64,000 nt of DNA, from the NCBI RefSeq assembly GCF_002878395.1, contig NC_061111.1:29431485-29495484 (forward strand). Direction: 5' to 3'. Below are positions 1 through 12,819 of the stretch, piece by piece; position 1 is the first letter of the stretch; the number at the start of each line of letters is the position of its first letter. Made by a program: the position numbers and the translations under genes. The stretch is from Capsicum annuum (lineage: Eukaryota > Streptophyta > Magnoliopsida > Solanales > Solanaceae). The notes under the pieces were generated by a model. It saw nothing but the letters and a program-made list of their open reading frames with translations, was not told the DNA's origin and made no database searches.

Positions 1-2024
1 AGGGTCAACTTTCCACCCCTATTTAAGCCTTTTAACACGTGATTCAGTCACTTTTCACCCAAAATTTACTAGTTTCTCACAAGTTTCTCTCAAGAACAAG
101 CTAGGGTTTTCATATAAGATCCAATTTCAAGAAGGTTTCACCGTCAATCTTTACGAAATCACGAACTAAGGTATGCATAGTGTTCATTCATGAACTCTTT
201 TCGTCCATGAAGTCCAAGATCCCCTTTCCAACTTCAAATTATAGATTTTCTTTATGATTTCATGATTGGGTTGTTCTTGTTCATGTTGATAAATGAGAAA
301 TTGAATTCTACGCCATGTTGGGTGATAATTTCTTTGTGGGTTTATTATTATAGATATAGATTCATGCAAACCTATGACTAAACCCTTGAATGATGAAATT
401 CGAATGTAACCATGATGTTTAATTGTTGTACAATGATATTTACATGTACCAAGCCTACAATATGTTTGATTTAATGCCTAAATGAATGAAAAGTGCCTAA
501 GTAGCATGTTGTCATGAAATCCCCATGTATTTACAAGCTTATGCCTATCACATGTTTGATGAAATGCTTCAGTAAAGCATTATGGTGATTATTATGTATC
601 CAAGAAAGTCATGTTTTGTAAGTTTCCTTCTATCGAGTCCTGGGGGTACTTGTACCCGAAATATTAGTTGTGTGCCTAGAGCCATGTCATGTTTTCACAA
701 TACTCTCAGTCAAGCTATGAATCCTTAGACTTCAGATAGTCTTATGACTCAGAAAATCTCCATGATCTCATGAACTCAGTCAGTTGTCAGATATCAGTAG
801 TATTCCGTCAGTCAACGAAATTCAGTAACTCAATCCATGTTCAGTTCAGTAAATTATGTTCAGAGTCTATTCAGATGGGAGTAGGAATTAGCACCAAGTA
901 AACCCAAGGATGGGAACACACACTATCAGATGAGGGTGTGATTCTTAGAAGTCATCCTTGCTTTTAAAAACTATGTAGCCAGCATAGGTTAAGACATCAA
1001 CACTGTTCGGTGAGGGTTGATGAGGTGGATAAGAACTGTCAGATAAGGGCCCCACCGTTCTCGTATAGGGGACACTATCAGATGAGGGTCGCCCACACCT
1101 TATCCTTACCGGTGGTGCGATATTGACACCCTTCCAATTGGGGTTACAGATTGGACCCCAACTCAACCATAATGGCATATAAAGGGCATGTCGGTTAGAT
1201 AACTACTTCCCATAGTTTCATGCTACAGAATCAAGACTGTCAGACATAGTCAATCAGTCTCAGTATTAGAACTCAGATAGTTCTTCAGATTTCAGGAATG
1301 TCAGATACATTCAACTCAGATACAGTACAAAACTTAGGTAGTTCCATCAGATTTAGGACTGTCAGATATAGTCACTTATGTTATCAGTTATATTCAGATT
1401 CAGTAATTATGCTATCACAGTATTAGTGTCAGTTGTTATGTCTCATGTATGTATTCTCACGCTCATGATAGTTAGTCAGTTATTACTATTGTTCATGCAT
1501 ATGAACCCCATGTATTTAGCCTACTTCATTATGCATACTAGTACATTCAAAGTATTGACACATTTACGCTATGGTGTCTTATACCATTGGTTCAGAGAAA
1601 TGAGCTCTAGAGAAATAGTAGATTCCAGATATCTGCAGACAGAGTTAGAAGTGAGTTCTCATCTTTTAAGGACATAATTATTTCCCTATTATCTCATTAA
1701 TCAGTTTATTAATTGGAGTTAGTTGGGGGCATGTCCCATCAACTCCTTACTCAGACAGTTCAGTCAGTTAGAGGCTTTCTAGACTATCATGTTTCAGACT
1801 TCAGTATGTTCAGTTTTGTTTTGGGTATTCTATTACCTCACACAGATGTTATATCATTCAGGTCATGTTCAGTATTAAACCTTATAGTCTTTCAGTTCAT
1901 ATTTCTGCATTATAAAGTATTTTATGCAATATACAGGTACAGATATCAGTCATGGATTAGCTTGTGGTCCTTCGGGGTCATGAGCACCGTGTAGCATTCC
2001 GTGTATAAGATTTATGGCGTTACA
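1..2024 (+). repeat. Gypsy-type LTR fragment (family C), 5' end outside window
   Basis: No credible ORF. The stretch has the style of long LTRs of Solanaceae Ty3/gypsy elements: many CAGT/TCAG-rich words, a block reading GGGAGTAGGAATTAGCACC near 888 that recurs as GGGAGTAGGATTTAGCACC near 38940 in LTR-A, and a 3' end GCACCGTGTAGCATTCCG followed by GGCGTTACA. The block near 632-650 (GAGTCCTGGGGGTACTTG) recurs inverted near 44475-44500, so relatives lie elsewhere in the window. No primer binding site follows the end; another repeat joins at about 2025. The exact 3' boundary is uncertain by about 25 bp. Confidence 0.6.
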
Positions 2025-3240
2025 CGTACGGGGGGCATGAGAATCCCCTAGGTGATTGGCTAAGGGCATTGCTTGCAAGTTATAGTTGGTATGGCGATAC
2101 CACTTCTTACAGCCTTGGTTAATAATACATGGAATTGGTGGTTTATTTGTGTACTAATGGTTTTAATTGGGCAATAATGGTGGGTTGTGATAGCTAATCG
2201 TGAAGGTGTGAGTCCAATGGACGAACAATGGAAACTCATGTTTGCCGACATGAGGATTGGTCATGGCGATCATATACTTGTGGGGTACACGGGAATCCCC
2301 TAAGTTATACTTGTATATATGTATCATGGAGGGTGAAGGGTCACGGGAATCCTTTGCCCCTGTGATATCTCTGGTTTGTGCGACTACACACACTGAGGCC
2401 CATTCAAGAGGTAACACTGGATCCATATAGCCCGTGAGTGGTTCTAGGATGGTCAAGCTACACAAACCCAGTTAATGATTTTAAAGGCATACTAAACACT
2501 ATTCCCTTTCCTGACAGGAATTTTATATATATATATATGTATGTGTGTGTGAATGCATATGGTTATTTATTTGGTTTTAAATATTGACACAATTTTATTA
2601 TCCTGAGTGAATGCTAGAATTCACCCGCTAAATCGTCTTTGGGTGTTGTTTCCATATGCGATGCAGGAACCAGCCATACTACTTCTCCTTTTCAGTGATT
2701 GGATTTGGGAACAACTTAGAGTTGAATTGAAGTAGTGAGCTTCCATATTTCGGAAGGCTCCACTTCATGTTATGCTCTTGTATTCATACTTTGTTATTTA
2801 TTAGACTTTAGTTTTGGCTATGGTCGAGGGTATGTCCCGATCGGATATTATTTTGACTTCGATTAGAGGCTTTGTGAGCCTACTATGGGTTGGTATAGGA
2901 AGTGTCGACATTGGAGTCAGTCTTGGCATTGGTATTGGTATTATGACTAATATTGTTTGACTATATTTGATTTGTGATTATTTCATCTTATTATGCTATG
3001 GAATGGTTATGGATTGGTTTACGTTATGGTTGTTGGTTCGATATTGGATGGTTTGACTTGTTTGGGTTGGTCATGGTCATGGACCTATCCCAGAGCCTTG
3101 AATGATACGTAACTCTATCTTGTTATAAGTTCGAAGTTCATCCAATTAGGGTATACATTTGGAGGTTGAATTGGGTATCGGGGGTATTTTTCAGTCCTTG
3201 TTGGACTTAGAGATGCCCATTATGACAAGGCCCTGGTTTG
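2025..3240 (+). repeat. Second gypsy-type LTR or internal fragment
   Basis: Non-coding stretch joined directly to the preceding LTR. It contains blocks such as GGCATGAGAATCCCC and GAGCTTCCATATTTCGGAAGG (near 2740) that I associate with LTR/UTR sequence of abundant Solanaceae gypsy elements. That association is recalled family knowledge, not a search. Short ORFs here, including one at 3159-3404, show no protein family features. Orientation is inferred as plus from the order of the blocks. Confidence 0.4.
2524..2551. repeat. (TA)n(TG)n microsatellite
   Basis: Uninterrupted TA dinucleotides passing into TG dinucleotides inside the LTR-like stretch. Likely length-polymorphic. Confidence 0.85.
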
Positions 3241-3350
3241 GATCATGTCACGAACATAGTAAGGCATCTATGAAAAATAAATTGTTTAAAGTTAAAGAAT
3301 GTATTGATTTTTTTCTTCTTAGAATCATTGTTCTTTTTATAGGGGTTTCA

Positions 3351-3390
<40 letters not shown>
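3351..3390. repeat. (AC)n(AT)n compound microsatellite
   Basis: About twelve AC units run straight into about eight AT units. The short minus-strand ORFs that cross it (CVCVCV runs) are artefacts of the repeat. Confidence 0.95.
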
Positions 3391-3728
3391 TTGCACAAAG
3401 ATAAAATGAGCCATAAACAGGTCCAAGCCACACGACCCAAACCCAGCCTTGGTCATTTCCAGACAAAGCAACAAAAAGGAGTTCGAAATCAAAATATGGC
3501 GTGAAACTAAAAAAAGTACCAAAATATGCCATGTATTTAAAATGTTACCATAATATGCTTAACTCTCTTTTTAAGAGAGTTATATGTATTTCAGTTGCTT
3601 ATTCTTCTCCATCTGCTTGTGTTTCTGCTTGTGTCTTTTCTATTAGTTGTTTCTCTGATTGTTGAAATCTCCACTTTGAAGCTTCTTAATTCTCAAATTT
3701 GATACTTATTGTTTGTTTATATTTTTAT

Positions 3729-6300
3729 TATTTCATCTTTCCTAGGTAACTGTGATTCATTTGAAAAACTATTACATCAATACCTACGAAAGAACAAACA
3801 TGGTTAGTAAGAACATCGGTTAGCTTGTCGCGCTCTCTATAGGTATGTTTCACCAGCACATCCGTCTCCTGATCAAGCCTTTTATCCTTATTATTTCCAT
3901 TGCTACACACCAAGAAATGTCTTATTGTCCAACATCTTCTTCATAGTTAAAGAGTCAATTTCTAGGCACAATGGAAGGTAATTCCTAGTAATGCAGGCTT
4001 TTAATCCCATTCTTAGAGCTATTACTTCTGCCAACACATTAGTATAATCACGAAGTCTCCTACATTCAACATTAATCATAGTTCCTTCATAATCTCTGAC
4101 ATAAAAAACATATGAACTAGGTCTAGAGTTACCTTTAGATGCTCCATTTAAATTGCATCCGTAGGTACCCATTCTAGGAATCTTTCAATATACCACCTTG
4201 CAACCAATTTTAGGAGTGTAGTCATTCAAGAATTAGGTATGTTTGATAGCCAGGATATAAGAATTTAGCCATATATACAATATTTTTCTCGTAATCTCCA
4301 TTCTGATTCTGCCAGCAGACATTCTTTCCCTATGTTTTATAGCATTTTTCCTCTTCCAAACTTGCCATAATATGAACAAAGACACAACTTTATAAATTAC
4401 TCTGAATTTTGGAACAATTTTTATATTCCACCACTTAACACTATCTTTAATCTGGAAAAAAGGCCTATCAACCCCTGCTATATTTGCTAAATAACTCTAT
4501 AATAAGCTAGCAGGACAACATGGCATAAACAAAGTTCTTAGTACTCTTTTGAATCCCATCCTCACAGTAACAACATATATTTTGTTTTTATGAGAATCTC
4601 CCCAATAGACAACCTCTTCTTCCAAGGCTCCACATAAAGAAAGACACTTTATATGGGACACCTTTTAACCAAATATGCTTATAGATTAATTGCACTTCTT
4701 TTATTTGTCTTAAACAGCCTAGGCTGACCCTATTGTAAATTTTTCAAAAGTATTCAACATCCACCAAGGTCTGTCCCACTCCCCTGAAATTTCCTCAAAG
4801 GGCAGATTTCTAATTACATAATTGTACACTTCCTCATTGAAAGCTAATTGCACCAAATCTTCATTCCACCCCCTATTATTAGCACCAAATCTTCATTCCA
4901 CCCCCTATTAGAGTACAGTTGCCTCGCATCCTCCAATTGGCGCTCATTGGTACTGTTAATCGGTAGATAATAATAAGTGCACTTAGTTGAGGTCAATTGT
5001 CATGCCAGATACTTGAATGACCACATTTAGGCTTCCATCATATCACCTAATCAAGTTTTCCATCATATCTCCTAATCAAGTTTATCTCTAGCCTCAAATA
5101 TATTCTTCCAAGTTAATGATCATCCTTTCTATTCTGCCATTTAAGGCCCCACCTTCTTACGCTACTTGTTTCACATAAAATTTGTCCATAAAGATTTTTC
5201 TGTTCTGCCAATCCACCACAACTTAAAAATAAAAGTTTTAGACAAATCAAACAAAGACGTAAAATCAAGGCCCCCTTCCCTCTTAGGGATATAAATATCA
5301 TACCAAACTACCCAATGTTTATTTTTGTCAACCTCCTTAAGATTTCATACAAATCTAGCGAAGATTCTATGCAAATCATATGTAACACACTTATGAGGAG
5401 CAGTAACAGATAATAAATTGATGGGAATGCTATGCAAAATATTATTAATTAATACTATAACCTTACCACCAAATGAGAGCATCTTTCCTTTTCAAGCTTT
5501 TAACTTGTTATGTACCCTTTTCATTAATTCTGAGAAGTGAACCTTTTTCTTCTTTGCATGTCCAATGGGGAAATCCAAATAAATCAGTGGGAATTTATCT
5601 CTATCAAAATCAGTGCACTCTTTCACTTCTCGACGCGGGCATGAGCAGTCTTCTGATAAACAAGAAAAACACTCTCTTTTTTGTTAACCAACTGGCCAGA
5701 TTGTGGCTTATAATTCTTCAATACATCCATCAATAACTATAGAGATGTTCTACAAGTAGAGAAAAATATAATAGTATCATCAATATATGCTAAGTGATTA
5801 ATGTTCTCACTCTACTTGGGCATATCATAACTCCTAAAATCAGCCTCGTAAAATAATGCATTTAAAGCTTAGATAACACCTCTGTAATAATATAAATAAA
5901 CCAGGAGATAGAGGATCCCCTTACTTTACTCGCCGTGTAGAGTGAAAAAATTCATGGGCTTGACCATTGATAAAAATAGAATATCAATTATTTGTAATCT
6001 GTCTTCAAATTTTATCCATCATATTATTATTATCAAAACCCATTTTTTCTAGCACTTTAATCAGAAAGTGTCAATTCACCCTGTCATAAGCCTTTCTCAT
6101 ATTGAGTTTAATCACCACATTAGCAGGTTTTTTTCTCATTCTGATGTCAGAAATAATCTCTTGTGCCAAAAGCATATTTTTTGTGATGTTCCTGCCATTC
6201 ACAAATCTTTCCTGATTCCTTAAAATTAGAGTAGGCAAATATTTTTCAGTCTATAAGAATAAATCTTGACATCACTTTATTCAAGTTGTTGGACAATAAT
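3729..6300 (-). pseudogene. 5'-truncated LINE (L1-type) ORF2: reverse transcriptase to RNase H
   Basis: Read on the minus strand from about 6300 downward, broken frames give a LINE reverse transcriptase in the right domain order. A block reading KPANVVIKLNMRKAYDR lies near 6060-6140. A GDPLSPYLF-type block and LAYADDTIIF-type palm follow around 5780-5930, then SGQLVNKKKS (near 5690) and LFILWQVWKRKNAIKH of the zinc-finger/linker region (near 4340-4390). The end is an RNase H domain (3903-4172) with CNLNGASKGNSRPSSYVF and LAEVIALRMGLK, continuing in another frame to about 3729 (VKHTYRERDKL). There are many stops and frameshifts. The endonuclease and ORF1 are missing, as is usual for LINEs truncated at the 5' end during target-primed reverse transcription. 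No poly-A tail was found. It is a dead copy. Confidence 0.85.
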
Positions 6301-7083
6301 TGAGAGAGTATTATTTTTGTTTTTCCTCAATTTTTTCTTCTCAAATGTCTTGAACTATTTATGTTGTCATCAAAACCATCATCTGTTACCAAAATCAGTT
6401 TATGTTTATTCGATGGTTGAAAAAGCAATTTTCAATGTTCTTTTTAATTTAATTTTTTCACCTACTTCCTCCGTTTGAATTTACCTGTCACTATTTTTCT
6501 AATTTGATTTTTTATTTTTACTTGTCATTTTTGATAAATTAGAAAAGATAAAAAAAAATCAATATTTTACCCTTGTTAAGACCAAGGTTGATCAATGAAG
6601 AGAAAAATTGAGGAGGAAGAGTTGAAGAAAAACAGAGATAACGAAATTGTTTGAGAGAATTTATTAGAGAATTCTATTTCAGATATGAGTGTGCATCGGT
6701 CGTTTCGATTTTATATATTATCAGTTTGGTTTATTGGTTTTCGGTTTTTAAATATGTTAAATCAATAATCAAATCAATAAAATATTTTTTCTTGGTTTTC
6801 AGTTTATCGTTTTTAGTCTTTAACGATTCGATTTTCGTTTTAACTGATAAGAAAATCTCATAAAATAAAAATAGTAGTAACTAACATGAAAAAAAAGCGA
6901 ATCTTAGTTGCAATAAAAAATCTTACATGATGTGTTTTAATTTAAAAGAATCTTCAAGTTTGAACTAAATGTTGTTAGGAGACATAAATGTTGTTAGGAG
7001 AAATCAAGAGTTTGTATAATTGAAATAATAGGTTTGTTAATTTGTAGAAATTAAAGAGAAATTAAGAAAAATATTTAATATGT
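6301..7083. other. AT-rich intergenic stretch, possible MITE end
   Basis: No coding evidence. Near 6466 the sequence TACTTCCTCCGTTTGAATTT resembles the common terminal motif of Stowaway/Mariner-type MITEs, but I do not find a matching inverted end nearby, so only a fragment can be claimed. A short direct repeat AAATGTTGTTAGGAGA occurs near 6967 and 6986. The rest is simple AT-rich DNA. Confidence 0.35.
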
Positions 7084-10000
7084 TGTAGACACCTAATTTT
7101 GTCCCTCCCGAAGTTGAATTTTATTCATTTTAGTTCATCTTACCACGCATCCTCATCCATATTATTATACCCCACAAAAATACAAAAAATAATAACCCTT
7201 AACAAAATTCCTAACAAATTTTATCTTGTTTTAATTATCCTAACAACCTACCCCTACCTCTACCCCTACCTTTTAAACCCCCACCCCCACTTCACCCCAC
7301 GTTTCTTTTCCACAAAAGAAAGAGGGGAGTATATACACACATAGGATCCATTTGTTTTTTTAAAAGACGTCTGAATCTGAATGCACATCTGAATGATTAA
7401 AATGTTATCTCTAGATCTGAAAACTGAATGATTAAGACTATTTTTCAACATCTGAATGTGTAAAAAAAAATTATTTGTATACATAATAAAATAAAAAATA
7501 AAATTCAAATAAAAAATTAATTATATATTAAAAAAGTATGTAATTTAATATAATAAAATTATTAGAATTTGATTGAAAAAAATATTTATGTTTGTTACTG
7601 ATAGTTGAGATAGCTTATAATGGTGGTTGCGGTGACAATGATTGATGTTAGTGATTAATATTGTTGGTGGTGATAATTATGATGGTTGGTATTGTAGTGA
7701 CTGTTATAATGGTGGCGATTGATGGTGGTGATGGTTGTTGTGATGTGTCGTTGCTTGATGTTAGTAGTTTAAGGTGTTGATTGTGTTGGTTGAAACATGA
7801 ATGGATGATGATTGACGATGTGTTGGTGCTAGTTGGAGATGTTATTTGTTGTGATGGTAGAGATGGTTGCTAGTAGAGATAAATTGTGGCGATGGTACTG
7901 GTTGAAGTAGTGGTAGAGGTGGCATTACTAGTGACAATGGTGGTGGCGGCCAAAGAATGTGTAGAGGTTGTGATGTATTAGTAGTAGTCAGCAGTGGTGC
8001 TAGTTGTGATAGATGAGTTGGTTGGTAGTAGGGATTGGTCGCTAGTGGTTGCTGATTGTGGTGTTGTTGTCGGCAGTGGTGGTGGTGAATATAATTAGAA
8101 TAAAAGAGGTAATAGGTGTGAAAGTGATTGATAATTGTGGTTGGTAGTGATATTTTTTATCGATGGTGGTTGTGATGGTGGAGGTGGTTGGTGATGATGG
8201 GTGGTGGTTGACAATGGTGATGGTGACAGAGGTAGTTAGTGGTGGTAACTGCTGATTATGAATAGAATGATGAATATTATCCAACACCAGAATATCCTTC
8301 CAGATCTATTAAGACTTGGTTCTAGATCTGAATAATTAAGACCTATTCAGACCTATTAAGAGTTAAAACCTTAATGAAAAACAAATACACTTAATGGTCT
8401 GAACCATTCAGATTCAGACCTCCATTAAGTGCAAACAAATGAAACCATAAAGAGATGCAGGCTGAAAAGGGGAACAGATGCACAAAAGGAGGACCCACCA
8501 CTAATTTTGCATCCCTCAGTGAAGAAAAGGCACAACACACACTCATTCATCATTTTCTTCGATGATACACACTGGCACTCATCGAAAAACATGGACTGAT
8601 CGAAAGCGCACACACGCACGTAGCAAGCAGAAATTTGAGAATGGAGAGCGATTGACGGAGAGTCGGTGAGAAATAGCGAAGCTGGGTCAGATCTGGTCTT
8701 CTTCTTGAGCTTTTCACCAGAATTAATTTATAGGTCGTCGTCCACGCTGTCTAGTCCCAAAATCCTAAGATTTCTTCGATTTCCAAGTAGATCTGGCCGA
8801 AAAAACACTAAGGTCGCCGGAACCAGCCCTTTCTCGTCGTGTTCTGCCGCCGTTTGAGCTCACCGGAGCTCAGACTTTGGTTTCTCGTGTCGATGGGAGT
8901 TTTGGGTTCGTCTACTTTTGCGTTTCGTCGTCAATATCGGTCCTTGGGGTTTTCGTGATCAAATATCATCGTCGTTCGTGTTGGGTTTCGAATTAAGAAG
9001 TTGTCTCATTGGTTTTGAAGTTGTCCGAATAGTTTTTCTTAATATCGAGTTGGATTCGTCGCGATCGAGGTTTCCTATTCGGAGTTCTAAATTCTAGGTC
9101 TTCTTAAATATTATTATCAACAGAAATCGATTATCGGAAGGTCCATTTCTTTAACACGTTCTCTCTTCTTTATCTTAATTTGTTGAATTAGCTATGTTTG
9201 AGATTGGATGATTTGGTGGATGTTTGATGTCATTCATGTAAAATTCGTATGATTATCATGCTTTAATTGTCGTTATGTCTATGTTGTTGATATTGGATTC
9301 CGAGTTGAAAAAATTGAATCGATAATCAAAGCATGTGCTAATCATTGGTTGAGAAGGGAATTTGGGGTGGAATTGCGAGATTGATAAAAAGGGTGAATTT
9401 GGTTAATGTTGGTTTGTTGTTGTTTGCTTAATTCGAAATCGATATTAAGTTTGTGAATTTGATAATATCATGATAGGTCGATTCCGTTTTGTTGAATGTT
9501 TGAATGTGCGTGGGAATGTGTCTTTCTAGTTTATCGTATTTTATTCAAGTGTATTCATTTGGTCGGGAAATGTCTCAAAATTTCATGTATTTATTCACCG
9601 GGGAATGCCCCCACGTATTATGTCTTCGAAGGAAGTTCGTGATCAAGGCCCGAGGCATCGGGTAAAGCATTGAAGCTTAGTCTAGGTCTAGTTTAGATAG
9701 GTTTGATATTTTTTCATATTTTTCTATTTTAGACTGCATAATTGGACTGGACACTAAATTTTGGATTGTTTTGTTTTGTTTGCTTGATTGATTATTTTGC
9801 ATGCTTTGTGTGGTTTATACATTTCGTAGGGTCAAAATTAGCCGATATGTTCCACCAAGCGACCGTGGTCGAACCACGGGATCGAGGGGTGCCTAACACC
9901 TTCCCCTTGGTCAACAGAATTCCTTAGCCGAAATCTCTATTCACAAACCAGTTTCAAAGAGTCAAACGATTTTGAAAAGGGTTTTCCAAAGGTGACTTGG

Positions 10001-10146
10001 CACACTGGATTATGCCAAGTGGCGACTTTGAATAAAAAATGTAAATAATTCTTTTTCGAAACAAACTTTCATCTTTTGTCATTTTAATAATAAAAATCCT
10101 TTCAAACTTTAAAATTAAATCTTTTGGTATAAAAAGGGGTGTGACA
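7084..10146 (+). repeat. Very long LTR of an Ogre-like Ty3/gypsy element
   Basis: Starts TGTAGACACCTAATTTTG and ends GGGGTGTGACA, followed four bases later by a primer-site motif. The block GGGGTGCCTAACACCTTCCC (near 9886-9905), then CAACAGAATTCCTTA, is a hallmark I recognise from the 3' part of LTRs of Ogre-like and related plant elements. About 3.06 kb including a nested 1.1-kb element, so the LTR itself is about 2 kb. The second LTR is not in the window. The stretch near 8640-9200 looks like a transcript leader and contains an ORF (8666-8857) without protein features; I do not call it a gene. Confidence 0.6.
7344..8446. mobile_element. Non-autonomous 1.1-kb DNA element with inverted ends, G/T-rich core
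   Basis: The left end GGATCCATTTGTTT, then ACGTCTGAATCTGAATG, is matched in inverse at the right end (GACCTCCATTAAG, ACAAATGAAACC). The right-hand revcomp reads GGTTTCATTTGTTT, then GGTCTGAATCTGAATG. The imperfect terminal inverted repeats are about 45 bp. A three-base ATA flanks both ends (7341-7343 and 8447-8449), a possible target duplication. The core from about 7610 to 8270 is a degenerate TGGTGGTGATGGT-type repeat with strong strand asymmetry. No transposase. The superfamily is unclear (hAT or PIF/Harbinger type possible). Confidence 0.65.
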
Positions 10147-10150
10147 GCTA

Positions 10151-10169
10151 TGGCGACTCTGCTGGGGAC
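10151..10169 (+). promoter_or_regulatory. Primer binding site, Arg-tRNA type
   Basis: TGGCGACTCTGCTGGGGAC lies 4 bp after the LTR end. As I recall, this motif complements the 3' end of a plant arginine tRNA and is the primer site typical of Ogre elements. It supports the LTR boundary at 10146. Confidence 0.65.
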
Positions 10170-10869
10170 TTTTCAGAGTTCGAGCTTATTTTTTAGAGTT
10201 ATATTGGCTTAGTTTGGCATTATGGGTGTATAAATGTGTTTGTGTGATTGTTTGTATTGTTTTATCATTGCGGCGTGCTTACATACTCTTTGTTTACAGT
10301 TTTTCTTATGTGTCTTTATATCTAGCATCATTTGCATAATCCGAGTCAATTCTTTTTGCAACAAATTTTGTAGTACACATTGTGTACACGACTTATAGTT
10401 GAGTTACCTTATTTTAGGAGGGGGAGCCATCGGCTGGTATGGAGTAGGTGAACAGTCAAAGCAGCCACTATCGATTATATGCTCCCCGAACAGCCTTGTT
10501 AGTGAATCCCAGCGTAGGTAAACCTTTAGGTCATACTTATCTGTATCATATTGAGACCTAGCGGGACCTACTTGATCCTACTACGTGGTAAATGTTGTAT
10601 TTTTTTAGGGTAACGTGGTCATTTGACCAATTGATTTGGGCAAAAGTAGGTGTTAGAAGTAAAGTGTAAAGGCGAGAAATTATTGAAAAAAAAGAGAAAA
10701 AAAGTGAAAAAAAAGAGAGTTTCGTAGTTTTTTAGAGTTTTTTATGGCTTTCATTTTTTCACAATCCAAAAATTCAAAAAGATTTTTTTACCTTTTTCAC
10801 GCATTTACTCAAAATCAAAAAGAAAATCTCAAAAAAAATTTCCCTTTATCTCCTAAACATGATTTTCAA
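10170..10869 (+). other. Ogre-like 5' leader remnant
   Basis: Non-coding DNA after the primer site. It includes a block with GGGAGCCATCGGCTGGTATGG (near 10424-10444) and a purine/A-rich tract (10680-10860), as is usual for the 5' leader of such elements. No gag or pol follows; at about 10870 it meets a LINE remnant on the other strand, so the element is truncated. Confidence 0.45.
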
Positions 10870-11125
10870 TTTTGATTTTAGACTTGACCGAGGTGTCCAA
10901 AGGAACTTCAAGGCATATTCAAACATAACGATCTCTAAATGTAGCACTCGTACATGTATCGATCTTTAACAACTCACCTATAGAGTTATTCTATCTTGCG
11001 TAGGATAATTTCATCGTAGAATTCGGTGGATAGATGTGGTAATCCCACCCATATAGTTGTGTTTGTTTGTGTTGCTTCACTTGCTACAAAGTTTTGGGTC
11101 CATCTTTGATCTGAAAGGAAACTAT
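10870..11125 (-). pseudogene. LINE ORF1 (DUF4283-like) remnant, downstream half
   Basis: Minus-strand reading gives FLSDQRWTQNFVASE, TTIWVGLPHLSTEFYDEI and then, after frameshifts, LLKIDTCTSAT-like and YV.ICLEVPLDTSVKS-like words. These match the nucleic-acid-binding ORF1 domain (DUF4283) of plant L1-type LINEs. The segment stops at 11125, where a CACTA element begins. The upstream half of the same reading frame resumes beyond the CACTA at 17314. Confidence 0.7.
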
Positions 11126-12554
11126 CACTACAAAAAAAATGGTTCAAATTGTGGAGGTTAATTTTACAATTCGCGAAGGTTTTAAACCCCATAAAATATA
11201 ATTTCGGCGGTTCTCAAAATCCTCAGAATACGAGCCGTCACAAATAATTAGCAGCGATTTTTTTCTAACCCCCATAATTAATTTGCGGCGGTTACGATCC
11301 CGTAATTAATTTGTAGCGGTTATTGACCCCCGTTATTCTAAATTTAATTTTTTTTATAATAAATTTTTAAAAAAAATTGGAGGGTTAAAACCTCTGCAAT
11401 TATTTTTAAAAAAAAATAAAATTAGTAGGACCTATCAATTTTCAATAACTAATTATAGATTCTAATTTTAGCTCAAATTTAATTTTTCCTTTATGCATAG
11501 CATAACCTACAATCCAATATTTGTTCAATTCACATATCATTAATACAACAGAGTAATTAAACATTGCAATTGACAAGCATATCAAAAATACATTGAACAT
11601 TAAACTTCAAAATTAAATTTTCAATATTAACATCTTCAAACTTTAAATTTTCAACAGTATCTTCAAACTCCAAAATCAAATTTACACACAAAACCTTCAA
11701 TATTCTAAGATTTACTCCAACCACACAATTACATCATAATAATTGAATATTCTAAGATTTACTCCAACCACACAATTACATCATCATAATTGAATATCCA
11801 AGACAATTTACAACGAAATCAACAAATATCATTGGGATCACTATCATCACGTGATCTTCTTGCATCCATGGGAAATGGGTCCACTAGCCGCATCACTTGG
11901 CTACATAAAAATGCAAAGTATAAAAATCAATCGATAAACTTTCAGTACTTATTATAAAGGACAAGTTAGACTAATCATCTGCATTATCAATGATAAAAAG
12001 CAAAGATAAAAAGAACACATATTTTTCTAAGCATCTTTGGGGAAAAGAACACAAGATTTTGGAAGCTGGAAATAGATTTATTTCCGGTCTCAAATCATAT
12101 AACACAAATCAACAATCATTGTTGTTCCAAATTCGAAATAAAATGCACTATGTACTGAACAAAATAGAAATAAAAAGAATTCCTAGCATTTTAAGACATA
12201 ATCGTACAGTGTAATGTGATTTTCTTAATATCTACAGTACTAAGTGTTATATGAACCATACTACGATCAGCTTCCACCTGTATATTTCCTAAATCAGTAA
12301 AGCTAGAGGTGTTGTGACACACTCAAGTTGTAATTCTATCAAAGGCAGCTTATCCCCTCATGGAAGTATATGATAAAGAAAAGACTTAGAAAGGGACTGA
12401 TTAAAAATCATGGTGTCGAGTTCATTGTAGAGGAGGCGTCAAACTGAGAAACTACTCCTTCACTCAAAAGGAGTTTAATGGAACAAGTGAAGAGTTTAAG
12501 AAGATATAAACAGATACCAAAACTTTGAACGCAAAAGAAGCCCTAATACCACAC

Positions 12555-12686
12555 CTTAAAATCTGCTAATAATCGCTTCACAGCATGATAAGCAGGATGA
12601 AGGGTACTTTCAACCACAAAGGGAACTCCAAAGGACCACCATAAAGAGACATGATCTGCACCATTCACAAAGGGAATATAAGCAGG
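12555..12686 (-). pseudogene. Captured exon, gene not recognised (44 codons)
   Basis: A 132-bp open segment is bounded on the minus strand by an acceptor (CATAG) and a donor (AAG/GTGTGG). It translates without a stop, beginning PAYIPFVNGADHVSLWW and ending HAVKRLLADFK. Length divisible by three and consensus-like borders suggest an exon copied with its introns into the CACTA. I do not recognise the parent gene. It lies in the same orientation as the other exon-like pieces upstream. Confidence 0.5.
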
Positions 12687-12819
12687 CTATGCATTTATCA
12701 GGACAAAGTGAGAAAAAATGGAGCATGTAACTCAAGGTTTTCATGTAACTCATCCAAAACAACATGAATATAAATTAGATAACAAATGGAGAGCTAAAAT
12801 AGATTATAAGATCACATAC

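Noticed and set aside
3248..3532. Minus-strand ORFs with long CVCV runs
   Set aside because: Produced by the (AC)n(AT)n microsatellite; no flanking protein features.
6466..6545. Complete Stowaway MITE
   Set aside because: Only one end motif (CTTCCTCCGTTTGAATTT) was found; no inverted partner within a normal distance.
8042..8287. Thr/Ile-rich minus-strand ORF
   Set aside because: Reading of the degenerate TGGTGG array inside the 1.1-kb element; low complexity.
8666..8857. Ser-rich 63-codon ORF in the Ogre-like LTR
   Set aside because: No domain, no conserved neighbours; the position fits an LTR leader.
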